NCBI RefSeq assembly: GCF_963667045.1 | Contig: NZ_OY762934.1 | Location: forward strand, 1,171,501 to 1,235,500 | Reading direction: 5' to 3' | DNA length: 64,000 nucleotides | From: an uncultured Cohaesibacter sp. | Lineage (GTDB): Bacteria > Pseudomonadota > Alphaproteobacteria > Rhizobiales > Cohaesibacteraceae | Part shown: one piece after another, positions 54,769-64,000 of the stretch | Position numbering within the stretch: position 1 is the stretch's first letter | How the letters are laid out: each line of letters opens with the position of its first letter | Notes under the pieces: generated by a model | What the model saw: the letters and a program-made list of their open reading frames with translations, nothing else | Database searches by the model: none | Told to the model about the DNA's origin: nothing | Made by a program: the position numbers and the translations under genes

Positions 54769-54876
54769 GGGATAACGAACTTTCAGGCTAAAAGGTTCCG
54801 GATTGGCTTTGTGCCCAATTTATCCTAATGTCCGGGCAACGCAAACCATTCGCAATTAGAAGATCCCATTATCCCC

Positions 54877-56277
54877 GTGCCAGTCAGCCCCACGCCAAAG
54901 CCGGTCCTGCTCGACAGAGAGACGCCATCCATCCTGAAACTCGCGGGATTTCTTTCCCTGTCCGGACTGTTTTCCACCTCGGCCATCCTGATCGATGCCA
55001 ACATGGTGGGGCCGATCGGAGATGAAACGCTGGCCGGGCTGGGGCTTTGCGCCGGACTCTACGGGGTTTTCATGGCGCTGCTGTTCGGGCTGGGTTCAGG
55101 TGCGCAGATTCTTCTGACCCGCGCCTTTGGTGCGGGAGACATGCGCCTGTTCTATCGCCGGCTACTGCGCATGCTGGCTCTGGGCCTTGGAATGAGCGTC
55201 ATCCTCGTTCTTTTGTTCCGCTTCAACATCAACTTCCTCGTTGACCGGCTGGCCACGACCTCGGGCATCGGCTTTGCCGCCAAACGTTATCTGGAGCTGA
55301 TGGTCTATGCGCCACCGCTTGGCTTTGCCGCCTATCTGCTGACCATCAGCTTTGATGTGAAGCGACAGGCAACACGAGAGCTGAGGGGCTTTGCCATCGA
55401 GCTGCCGCTCAACGTCATTCTCAATGCACTGCTGATCTATGGCTGGTTCGGTGCGCCGGAACTGGGTATCACGGGCGCGGCCATCGCAACGCTCATCAGT
55501 CAGAGCGCCCGGCTCGTCTATCTGGTCGTGCTGCTGGCTGGCGACATGCGGGCGGTTTATGCCCTGCCCGCGCAGAGGCCATCCGGACCTGCCCCTTCCG
55601 CAAGGACCACCCCGGACCATACCGCGCAAGCCGAGGAGCCGCTTCTGCCGCGGCATGTGTTGTTGCCGGTCACCCTCAATGTGGCGGCGCTGATTGTTGG
55701 TGCGCAAGCCTATCAGCTGCTGTTTGCCCAGCAACCCTATCTGACTTTTGCGGCGCTGGCCCTGATGACACCGTGGCTTTCGGTTGCCAACGTGTTGGGC
55801 CGTTCGGTCGCCATGTCGGCCACCCTCACCTGCGCCGATCTGGAGCCGGGAAGCGAAGCCTTGCAACAGGCCATCCGGTCCGTCCTCAAGGCACTACGCT
55901 ATCTGGCACCACGCCTTGCATTGCTGTTTGTCGGGGTGACGCTTGTTGCCGACGCACTCTCCTGGCACATATCGGACTGGGTGCGGATCAATTTTCTGCT
56001 GCTCATTCCCTATGGCGGGGTATTGGTGCTGGTCCGCACCGTGTCGGTCACCATCGGTGCCATTCTAAGGGCGACCGACCGGCCCAAATGGGTGTTCTGG
56101 GTGCAGGTTGGCCTGCAATGGGGCTTTGGTGTCCCACTGCTGATGATTGTCACCCATGTCTTCGAGCTGTCGCTCTATATCGCCTATGGCATCCTCATTC
56201 TGGAGGAGCTGCTGCGGCTCGCCATCATGTGGTTGCGCCTGAAAAGACTGACACGACCTCAGGTCAGCGCCCCGTAA
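54877..56277 (+). CDS. MATE-family efflux transporter
   Basis: A 466-aa protein with about twelve hydrophobic helices in two halves. Features of the MATE fold include FSTSAILIDANMVGPIGDETLAGLGLCAGLYG (the DxxMVG...LA.LG motif of helix 1-2) and GSGAQILLTRAFGAGD. A loop of about 40 residues (AQRPSGPAPSARTTPDHTAQAEE) joins the halves. Such proteins export organic cations or drugs in exchange for Na+ or H+; a Na+ gradient is available from Nqr next door. The start is GTG. Its 3' end overlaps the converging PfpI gene by 19 bp. Confidence 0.88.
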   Translation: MPVSPTPKPVLLDRETPSILKLAGFLSLSGLFSTSAILIDANMVGPIGDETLAGLGLCAGLYGVFMALLFGLGSGAQILLTRAFGAGDMRLFYRRLLRMLALGLGMSVILVLLFRFNINFLVDRLATTSGIGFAAKRYLELMVYAPPLGFAAYLLTISFDVKRQATRELRGFAIELPLNVILNALLIYGWFGAPELGITGAAIATLISQSARLVYLVVLLAGDMRAVYALPAQRPSGPAPSARTTPDHTAQAEEPLLPRHVLLPVTLNVAALIVGAQAYQLLFAQQPYLTFAALALMTPWLSVANVLGRSVAMSATLTCADLEPGSEALQQAIRSVLKALRYLAPRLALLFVGVTLVADALSWHISDWVRINFLLLIPYGGVLVLVRTVSVTIGAILRATDRPKWVFWVQVGLQWGFGVPLLMIVTHVFELSLYIAYGILILEELLRLAIMWLRLKRLTRPQVSAP

Positions 56278-56873
56278 GGCGGCATCGGGTCATATTGCAT
56301 GGCCTTCTGCACGGCACGGGCGAAATCGGCACCGTGCCATTCACCAACCAGCCACAGGCTCATGTCGATTCCGGCAGAAACCCCGGCGCTCGTCACCAGA
56401 TTGCCATCGCGGATATAGCGATATTCGGGCCGGACGTCGGGCGCCTCGGGGCGATCGTGCAGCAGATCGACGGCGCCATGATGGGTGGTAATCTTCTTGC
56501 CGCGCGTCAATCCGGCCGCCGTCAGCAGCAGCGACCCGGTGCAGACGCTGGTGATCCAGTCGGCCCGGCCACCCACAATCGCGATCCATTCGAGCATTTC
56601 GGGATTGTTCACCTCGCGACGGGTTCCCATGCCGCCGGGCACGAGAATTACGTCCTGCCGCGACACCTCGGCCATCGCCTTGTCCGGCAGCACGCGCATC
56701 CCCTTGGCACACCGCACCGGTTCCATGCTCGGCGCAATCAGGGACATCTCGAAAGCGGCGGACAGTTTCATTTTCTCGGCGGCCATGTTGGCCATGGTAA
56801 AGACTTCCCACGGCCCAACAAAATCCAGCTCTTCGACATCGTCGAATATCAGGATCCCAATTGACTTGCTCAT
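56259..56873 (-). CDS. DJ-1/PfpI-family protein
   Basis: A 204-aa glutamine-amidotransferase-like protein. The nucleophile elbow is TSVCTGSLLLTAAGL (Cys near residue 108), followed by GKKITTHHGAVDLL; the N-terminal ILIFDDVEELDFVGPWEVF is standard. The sequence most resembles the isonitrile hydratase-like branch of the family. The activity is not certain. Confidence 0.88.
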   Translation of the reverse strand: MSKSIGILIFDDVEELDFVGPWEVFTMANMAAEKMKLSAAFEMSLIAPSMEPVRCAKGMRVLPDKAMAEVSRQDVILVPGGMGTRREVNNPEMLEWIAIVGGRADWITSVCTGSLLLTAAGLTRGKKITTHHGAVDLLHDRPEAPDVRPEYRYIRDGNLVTSAGVSAGIDMSLWLVGEWHGADFARAVQKAMQYDPMPPYGALT

Positions 56874-57007
56874 CGGCTCGGCTCCACGACTTGTTGTTGT
56901 TTTTGGCTTTTTCCAACCAGTATAGAGAGATTCCTTCTTTCAAGAGACAGAAAATTATGCCATGAACTGGCATTCCTTACCAATCTCCTTCCCGTAAAGC
57001 CGATATT

Positions 57008-57901
57008 ATGAAAAACAATACTGCTGTCGCCTATGGTCTGCTTGCTCTGGCCACGCTTTGCTGGGGTGGCAATGTGGTGATCGGTCGGGCCGTTCGCGGC
57101 GATTTGCCGCCGCTCGGTCTTTCCTTCTGGCGCTGGTTTTTCTGCTGTCTCATCCTGCTGGTCATCACCGCCCCGCGGCTCAAAGCCAACTGGCCTGTGG
57201 TCCGCAAACACTGGAAGCTGCTGCTGGCCATGTCGGCTACGGGTATCGCCGCCTTCAACCCCCTGCAGTATCAGGCCCTGCACAGCACCACGGCCATCAA
57301 CTCCACCCTCATCTTGGCCACCTGCCCGGCGATCATGGCGCTGCTATCGGTATTCATTCTCAAGGAAAAGCTCGGTCTTGCCCAGATTGCAGGCATTCTG
57401 GTTTCCTTCTTTGGTGTGGTGGTGGTGATCACGGCAGGCGATGTGAGAACCCTGTTCCATCTCAAGTTCACGGGCGGCGACATCTGGATGGTCGGGGCCG
57501 CCATTGTCTGGGCACTCTACTCCATCACGGTAAAAATGCGCCCGGTGACGCTTGACCCTCTGGTCATGCTGATGGTCATCACCGGCCTCGGGGCGCTGAT
57601 CCTGCTGCCCCTCTACATCTGGGAAACCCTCACCTATCAGGCCGTAACCCTGACACCGACGAATCTGGCCGCCATTGTCTATGTGACGTTCATTGCCTCG
57701 CTGCTGGCCTATTTCAGCTGGAACAAGGGCGTCGGCCTCATCGGTCCGTCCAAGGCGGGTGTCACGATTCACCTTATGCCGGTCTGGGTGGCGTTCCTTG
57801 CGTTCTTCTTTCTGGGAGAACGGCTGGAAGGCTACCACCTGATGGGCATCGCCTTCATTGCGCTGGGCATTCTGCTCAACAGCCGCCGCGCGCGCGTGTG
57901 A
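57008..57901 (+). CDS. DMT-superfamily (EamA) transporter
   Basis: A 297-aa protein with ten hydrophobic helices and two EamA repeats. LATLCWGGNVVIGRAVRGDLPPLGLSFWRW in helix 1-2 and YFSWNKGVGLIGPSKAGVTIHLMPVWVAFLAFFFLGERL near the end are characteristic. EamA proteins export amino acids and metabolites; the substrate is unknown. Divergent from the PfpI gene. Confidence 0.9.
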   Translation: MKNNTAVAYGLLALATLCWGGNVVIGRAVRGDLPPLGLSFWRWFFCCLILLVITAPRLKANWPVVRKHWKLLLAMSATGIAAFNPLQYQALHSTTAINSTLILATCPAIMALLSVFILKEKLGLAQIAGILVSFFGVVVVITAGDVRTLFHLKFTGGDIWMVGAAIVWALYSITVKMRPVTLDPLVMLMVITGLGALILLPLYIWETLTYQAVTLTPTNLAAIVYVTFIASLLAYFSWNKGVGLIGPSKAGVTIHLMPVWVAFLAFFFLGERLEGYHLMGIAFIALGILLNSRRARV

Positions 57902-60042
<2,141 letters not shown>

Positions 60043-60081
60043 TCAACGCATCAGGAGTTGGAAAATACCCCAGACATACGG

Positions 60082-60114
60082 AAGGCGGCTCTCGGATAGA
60101 GCCGCCTTTTCTTC
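60082..60114 (+). terminator. Rho-independent terminator of pgm
   Basis: A perfect 11-bp stem AAGGCGGCTCT / AGAGCCGCCTT with a 5-nt loop followed by TTCTTC, 40 bp past the pgm stop. Confidence 0.88.
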
Positions 60115-60196
60115 ATCGCGACAGTCTTGGGAGAGACAGTCATTGAATTTGATCCCGCGATCCGGGGAAGATACACGGCACACCCGGCGGTAATAA

Positions 60197-61357
60197 TCAG
60201 CCCACCTTGCGTACTTCGACCAGGAACTTGGCCAGTTCCTGACGCAGGGTAACAAGACTTCCTTCCTGCAGGCCGAGCTTTTCAGACACCTGCATCACCT
60301 CCTTGGCGGTGCTCTCTGTCACGGATGTGGCTTCATTCACTTCCGCAACGCCCTGGCTCACATCCTTGGTGCCGACAGCGGCTTCCTCGATGTTGCAGGA
60401 AATTTCCTGGGTGGCGGCGCTCTGCTCTTCCACCGCAGCGGCGATGGCCGCAGAGATCTCGCTAACCTTCTCGATGGTGTTCGAAATTTCGTCATTGGCC
60501 TTAACGGCCCGATCCGTTGCCTGCTGCAAACCGTTGATCTGGCCACTGATCTGTTCAGTTGCTTCGGCGGTCTGGGCTGACAGATTCTTGACTTCCTGCG
60601 CCACGATGGCAAACCCCTTGCCCGCCTCTCCGGCACGGGCTGCCTCAATGGTGGCATTGAGCGCCAAAAGATTCGTCTGTGCGGCGATGTCGGAAATGAG
60701 CGAGACCACCTCGCTGATCTGCTGAGAAGCCGTCGCCAGGCTGGAAATTTCACCACTCATGTCGTGAGACTTTTCAACCGACATGCGCGCGATGCTGCTG
60801 CTGTTGACCACCTGAGTGTTGATCTCCGCGATGGATCCGGTCAGCTGCTCTACCGCTTCAGACACGGACTGCATGTTGGCCGAGGCCTGCTCGGCACCGG
60901 CAGCAACCAGCAGAGACTGTTCCTGTGCCCCGTGGGAGGCGGTGGACACCTTCTGCGACGCATTCTGAAGGTTGGCGATCATGTCCGTCATGTTGGACAC
61001 GATGTCCTCAAGCTGATGTTCAAACTTGGATCCCATCTCATCGAACCGTTCATGGCGCTGCTTGATTTTCCATGTGGCGCGATTGATGCTTTCGGCAGCC
61101 AGCCTGAAGTCGCCGACCATGCCCTTTTCCGCGATCAGGCGAAAATGCTGGTTTCGGGCGACATAATCAAGACAGGCCTTGGACTCGCGGATGTAGGCGT
61201 CGGTGCGGTCGATCATGTCATTGATCGCATGCATCAACTGGCCCATTTCCCCCTTGTCGTGAATATTGGTGATGCGCACGGAGAAATCACCATTTGTGAC
61301 CGCCTTGCAGACGTCCATTGCCTTGCGAATGGATGCCGATTTATTTCTGAAAACCAT
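60197..61357 (-). CDS. Cytoplasmic methyl-accepting chemotaxis protein
   Basis: A 386-aa protein without membrane helices. An N-terminal HAMP-like or linker region (about residues 8-100, with [51 protein letters not shown]) leads to a methyl-accepting signalling domain with the conserved hairpin tip [47 protein letters not shown] near residues 225-270. It is 53 bp downstream of an Aer-type PAS gene and probably signals for that sensor to CheA. Confidence 0.92.
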   Translation of the reverse strand: MVFRNKSASIRKAMDVCKAVTNGDFSVRITNIHDKGEMGQLMHAINDMIDRTDAYIRESKACLDYVARNQHFRLIAEKGMVGDFRLAAESINRATWKIKQRHERFDEMGSKFEHQLEDIVSNMTDMIANLQNASQKVSTASHGAQEQSLLVAAGAEQASANMQSVSEAVEQLTGSIAEINTQVVNSSSIARMSVEKSHDMSGEISSLATASQQISEVVSLISDIAAQTNLLALNATIEAARAGEAGKGFAIVAQEVKNLSAQTAEATEQISGQINGLQQATDRAVKANDEISNTIEKVSEISAAIAAAVEEQSAATQEISCNIEEAAVGTKDVSQGVAEVNEATSVTESTAKEVMQVSEKLGLQEGSLVTLRQELAKFLVEVRKVG

Positions 61358-61410
61358 CAGGTATCGTCCCCCGAAATACTCTTCCTTAATGAATAACCCA
61401 AACGGTTCAA

Positions 61411-61962
61411 TCAGCGGTATCCGCGACGCTGTCGCTGCCCGAGCGTGGCGATAAACTCGTCATACTGGAGACCATTTTCAGCGAGCAGAGATTCGACAAC
61501 TTCAACACCGGCCTTGAGGCCATCCTTTCGGTTGGCAACGGATTTCTCTGCCGCCCGAATCTTGGCATAGAGTGGAATGACATGCTGCTTGAGGATTTCC
61601 TGATCCGGCACACGGCGATTGGAATGGTAGCCATTCACCTTGCCATCGCGCCCCCAACTGGGCGTCACATGGGCATAGACCCAATAGTGATCGCCATTCT
61701 TGCAACGGTTGTTCACATAGGCGAAGATCTCATTTCCACTCTCGATCGTTTCCCACAAAAGCTTGAAAATTGTGCGAGGCATATAGGGATGGCGAATGAG
61801 GCTATGTTGCTGACCCAAGACTTCTTTTTCGGTATAACCCGAGATGTCGAGGAAGATCTTGTTTGCATAGGTCAGGCGACCCGACAGATCGGTTTTGCTG
61901 ACGATGATATCGTCCTCACCAAAAAACCTTTCTACACCTGTTACAGACTGTTCAACAGACAT
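61411..61962 (-). CDS. PAS-domain protein, Aer-like sensor module
   Basis: A 183-aa protein with one PAS domain at about residues 15-120. The sequence [74 protein letters not shown] follows the FAD-binding PAS domain of the aerotaxis receptor Aer. It lacks the membrane and signalling parts, which appear as the next gene. A C-terminal helical segment (residues 130-180) may link to it. Confidence 0.88.
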   Translation of the reverse strand: MSVEQSVTGVERFFGEDDIIVSKTDLSGRLTYANKIFLDISGYTEKEVLGQQHSLIRHPYMPRTIFKLLWETIESGNEIFAYVNNRCKNGDHYWVYAHVTPSWGRDGKVNGYHSNRRVPDQEILKQHVIPLYAKIRAAEKSVANRKDGLKAGVEVVESLLAENGLQYDEFIATLGQRQRRGYR

Positions 61963-62448
61963 CTGAGAAAAACCTTTATACTAAGGAAATACTGCACATC
62001 TCAGACAATATATACCATCCAGCGGTTGGTAACATTGGCAAGTTCTAGTTTCCATTGCTTCCAGTTAACATATGATAAACGACGGAAATTATACATTTTT
62101 ATAGGATACCCCTCCCGAATTCGGCCCTCTGCCGCATGGCTGCCACCCGAGCAACCAACATCCGCCCCCCAACAAATCAATGCGGATTATCTTTGATAAT
62201 TTCCATTCAATTAATGCATTATGACAAGCATGACTTCGGCAAATAGTATTTGCATACAATTTATACAAATATACTCAAAATAAGCATTCCATAGCTGCAC
62301 GAGAAAATCCCGGGTAGTCACTGGCCTGATCAACTATCCCCTTTGAGGCCAATCACCTTTGAACTGACTTGGTTTTTCGTCTACACTCCCCCCTCCGGCC
62401 CTGTCAGGTTTGCCCTGAAGCGCCTTTCCATGCATCGGGATTTCAGCC
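61963..62448. other. AT-rich intergenic region
   Basis: About 486 bases between the divergent PAS and MBL genes, AT-rich at 61975-62110 and 62190-62300. It should carry both promoters. No gene or repeat seen. Confidence 0.5.
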
Positions 62449-63369
62449 ATGGCCGTGCTACAATTTGACCGCGATTTCACCCCCCATTATGGCGAGGCTA
62501 TCGCGCTGGCGGACAATGTCAGGCGTGTGACCTGCAACAACCCCAGCCCCTTCACCTTTTACGGCACCAACAGCTATATCGTCGGCCAAGGGACCGTGGC
62601 GATCATCGATCCCGGCCCAGCGGACCCCGACCATATCGATGCCCTGCTCCGTGCGACTTCAAGGGAGACCATCAGCCACATCCTGATCACCCACACTCAT
62701 GCGGATCACTCTCCGGGCGCCAGCCTGCTGAAAGCGCGATGCGGCGCTCCGGTCTTTGCTGAAGGACCACATCGTCCGACCCGCACCCTGCACGCGCAGG
62801 AGATCAATGCTCTTGATGCGGAAGGCGATGTTGCGCTGGATATAGATCGCTTCCTCAGGGATGGCGACCTCATCGAGGGAGACAGCTGGGCTCTGAAGGT
62901 GGTGCACACTCCAGGGCACACGGTCAACCATCTGGCCTTTGCCTTTGCCGATGGCAGCGGCCTTTTTTGCGGCGATCATGTCATGGCATGGTCAACCAGC
63001 ATCGTGGCACCTCCGGACGGCTCCATGGCTGCCTACATGGCCAGTCTCGACCGGCTCATGCAGCGCAACGACCGTGTCTACTGGCCTGGGCACGGCGGTG
63101 CTATCAGCGCCCCGAAGCCGTTTCTTGCCGGGCTTAAGACGCATAGGGAGAGCCGCGAACAAGCGCTCGTTGCCCATCTTGAAGCCGGACACGAAACAAT
63201 TGCCGATATGGTCGCATCGATTTATCGGGACGTCGATCCATCCCTGCACAGCGCGGCAGCCCTATCGATGTTTGCTCAAATGGAATATCTGGTGGCGCGG
63301 GGTGTTGTCCGCTGTCTTGACGCTGAACCGACGCTCAACGCCCACTATCGCCTCACCGGACAGGGCTGA
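62449..63369 (+). CDS. MBL-fold metallo-hydrolase (LACTB2-like)
   Basis: A 306-aa metallo-beta-lactamase-fold protein with the dinuclear zinc motif THTHADHSPG near residue 83, HTPGHTVNHLAF near residue 150, FCGDHVMAW near 170 and PGHGG near 210. A C-terminal winged-helix-like domain (AALSMFAQMEYLVARGVV) is as in the LACTB2/glyoxalase II-like branch. Substrate unknown. Its neighbour on the other strand is the DUF1499 gene. Confidence 0.9.
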   Translation: MAVLQFDRDFTPHYGEAIALADNVRRVTCNNPSPFTFYGTNSYIVGQGTVAIIDPGPADPDHIDALLRATSRETISHILITHTHADHSPGASLLKARCGAPVFAEGPHRPTRTLHAQEINALDAEGDVALDIDRFLRDGDLIEGDSWALKVVHTPGHTVNHLAFAFADGSGLFCGDHVMAWSTSIVAPPDGSMAAYMASLDRLMQRNDRVYWPGHGGAISAPKPFLAGLKTHRESREQALVAHLEAGHETIADMVASIYRDVDPSLHSAAALSMFAQMEYLVARGVVRCLDAEPTLNAHYRLTGQG

Positions 63370-63391
63370 TCAGGCGCGCCACGGGGGCGCA

Positions 63392-64000
63392 TTACCCCAC
63401 GGCCGGGCCACCCAGATTCTTTGGTTTGGGTTTGGGCAATGGCCCCATCTGAAGGCGACGCAAGCGCTCGATTTCTTCCAGCTGCAATTCGTAGCGCTGG
63501 ACGTTGGAACTCATGCGCTCGTTGATCCCCTCGACAAACCCTTCGATCCGGCGGGCATTCATCCCGAAATCATGGGCCCCCCAAAGCGAGGCGGACCGCA
63601 TGTCGAGCGTTGTTTCCTCTTCACCGGTCGGGCTCAGCCGAATGACGACAACATAGCGCAAGCCGGTGATGATCGAGCGCGTGTAGGCCTCATAATAGGC
63701 GTTGTCCCCATCAGCCTTCTGTTCCTCACTTCGCAGGATCTGCCATTTGCTTTTCTGCAGCTCATCGGTCAGAGCCAGCTGCATGAGAGCAATCGGCTGA
63801 TCATAAACCTGGCTCTTGAGCGCCGGATAGGCCAGCGTCTGGGCTTCTCGGGTCTCGAGCGACGCGATCGCGAGACTGTTGTCTGAATCTGTTCGCATCT
63901 GCCAGGACGCAACGAATTCCGGTGGGTCAATCGGATTGGTGGACAGATCGGAAAAGGGTGGCAAGGAGAAGTAGAAGAAGGCTGCTACTGCAGCAGGCAG
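63392..64000 (-). CDS. DUF1499 membrane-anchored protein (5' end beyond the window)
   Basis: The minus-strand frame is open from the window edge, so the start lies beyond position 64000; the first visible residues LPAAVAAFFYFSLPPFSD suggest the end of a membrane segment. The soluble part (SWQMRTDSDNSLAIASLETREAQTLAYPALKSQ..., EAYTRSIITGLRYVVVIRLSPTGEEETTLDMRSASLWGAHDFGMNARRIEGFVEGINER) is the DUF1499 domain. Function unknown. About 203 residues are visible including a proline-rich tail (PLPKPKPKN). Confidence 0.8.
   Translation of the reverse strand: MPAAVAAFFYFSLPPFSDLSTNPIDPPEFVASWQMRTDSDNSLAIASLETREAQTLAYPALKSQVYDQPIALMQLALTDELQKSKWQILRSEEQKADGDNAYYEAYTRSIITGLRYVVVIRLSPTGEEETTLDMRSASLWGAHDFGMNARRIEGFVEGINERMSSNVQRYELQLEEIERLRRLQMGPLPKPKPKNLGGPAVG

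Overview
The window looks like chromosomal DNA of a marine or otherwise sodium-adapted alphaproteobacterium, probably of the order Hyphomicrobiales. This is inferred from gene content: a complete Na+-translocating NADH:quinone reductase, a fused PntA, a BioMNY biotin importer, PhnW/PhnX phosphonate catabolism, many GntR/LysR/DeoR-regulated ABC importers, and DUF1499, DUF4424 and NqrM proteins. I see no tRNA, rRNA, insertion sequence, phage or CRISPR array.

Layout. 1-222: 5' part of guanine deaminase. 608-3726: N-acetylglucosamine operon nagK-nagQ-nagA behind a NagQ-like box. 3740-9513: DUF486 membrane protein, quinone reductase QorB with a divergent LysR, and transhydrogenase pntA-pntB. 10105-15027: 6-phosphogluconolactonase, glucokinase, an acetyltransferase and the biotin ECF transporter bioM-bioN-bioY. 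15426-21325: a DeoR-led Ugp-type ABC operon ending in a TIM-barrel isomerase. 21858-22706: a phosphodiesterase-like protein whose metal ligands are largely lost. 22739-34042: a phosphonate operon (LysR; SBP and Dpp-type permeases and ATPases; phnW; phnX; a sulfatase-fold phosphonate monoester hydrolase). 34600-38397: small envelope proteins, a PAT-like acetyltransferase and an XRE-cupin regulator. 38705-43481: gcvP, an unknown membrane protein and sdaA, followed by about four 111-bp tandem repeats that copy the 3' end of sdaA. 44057-46585: an 82-aa orphan, a HutC regulator, a GFA protein and a secreted unknown. 46674-54231: nqrABCDEF on the minus strand, with divergent apbE-nqrM encoding its flavin transferase and maturation factor. 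54577-57901: small membrane protein, MATE exporter, DJ-1/PfpI protein, EamA transporter. 58411-60042: pgm. 60197-61962: a cytoplasmic chemoreceptor with a separate Aer-type PAS protein. 62449-64000: an MBL-fold hydrolase and a truncated DUF1499 gene.

Most interesting system. The minus-strand operon 33033 to 22739 couples an importer to three enzymes that would form a complete route: a phosphonate monoester hydrolase releases free 2-aminoethylphosphonate, PhnW converts it to phosphonoacetaldehyde, and PhnX splits that into acetaldehyde and phosphate. With the neighbouring Ugp-like importer and a phosphodiesterase pseudoenzyme, this suggests dedicated scavenging of phosphonate esters (for example phosphonolipid head groups). 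The natural substrate of this hydrolase family is, as far as I know, unsettled. The substrate is inference; the gene content and order are read from the sequence.
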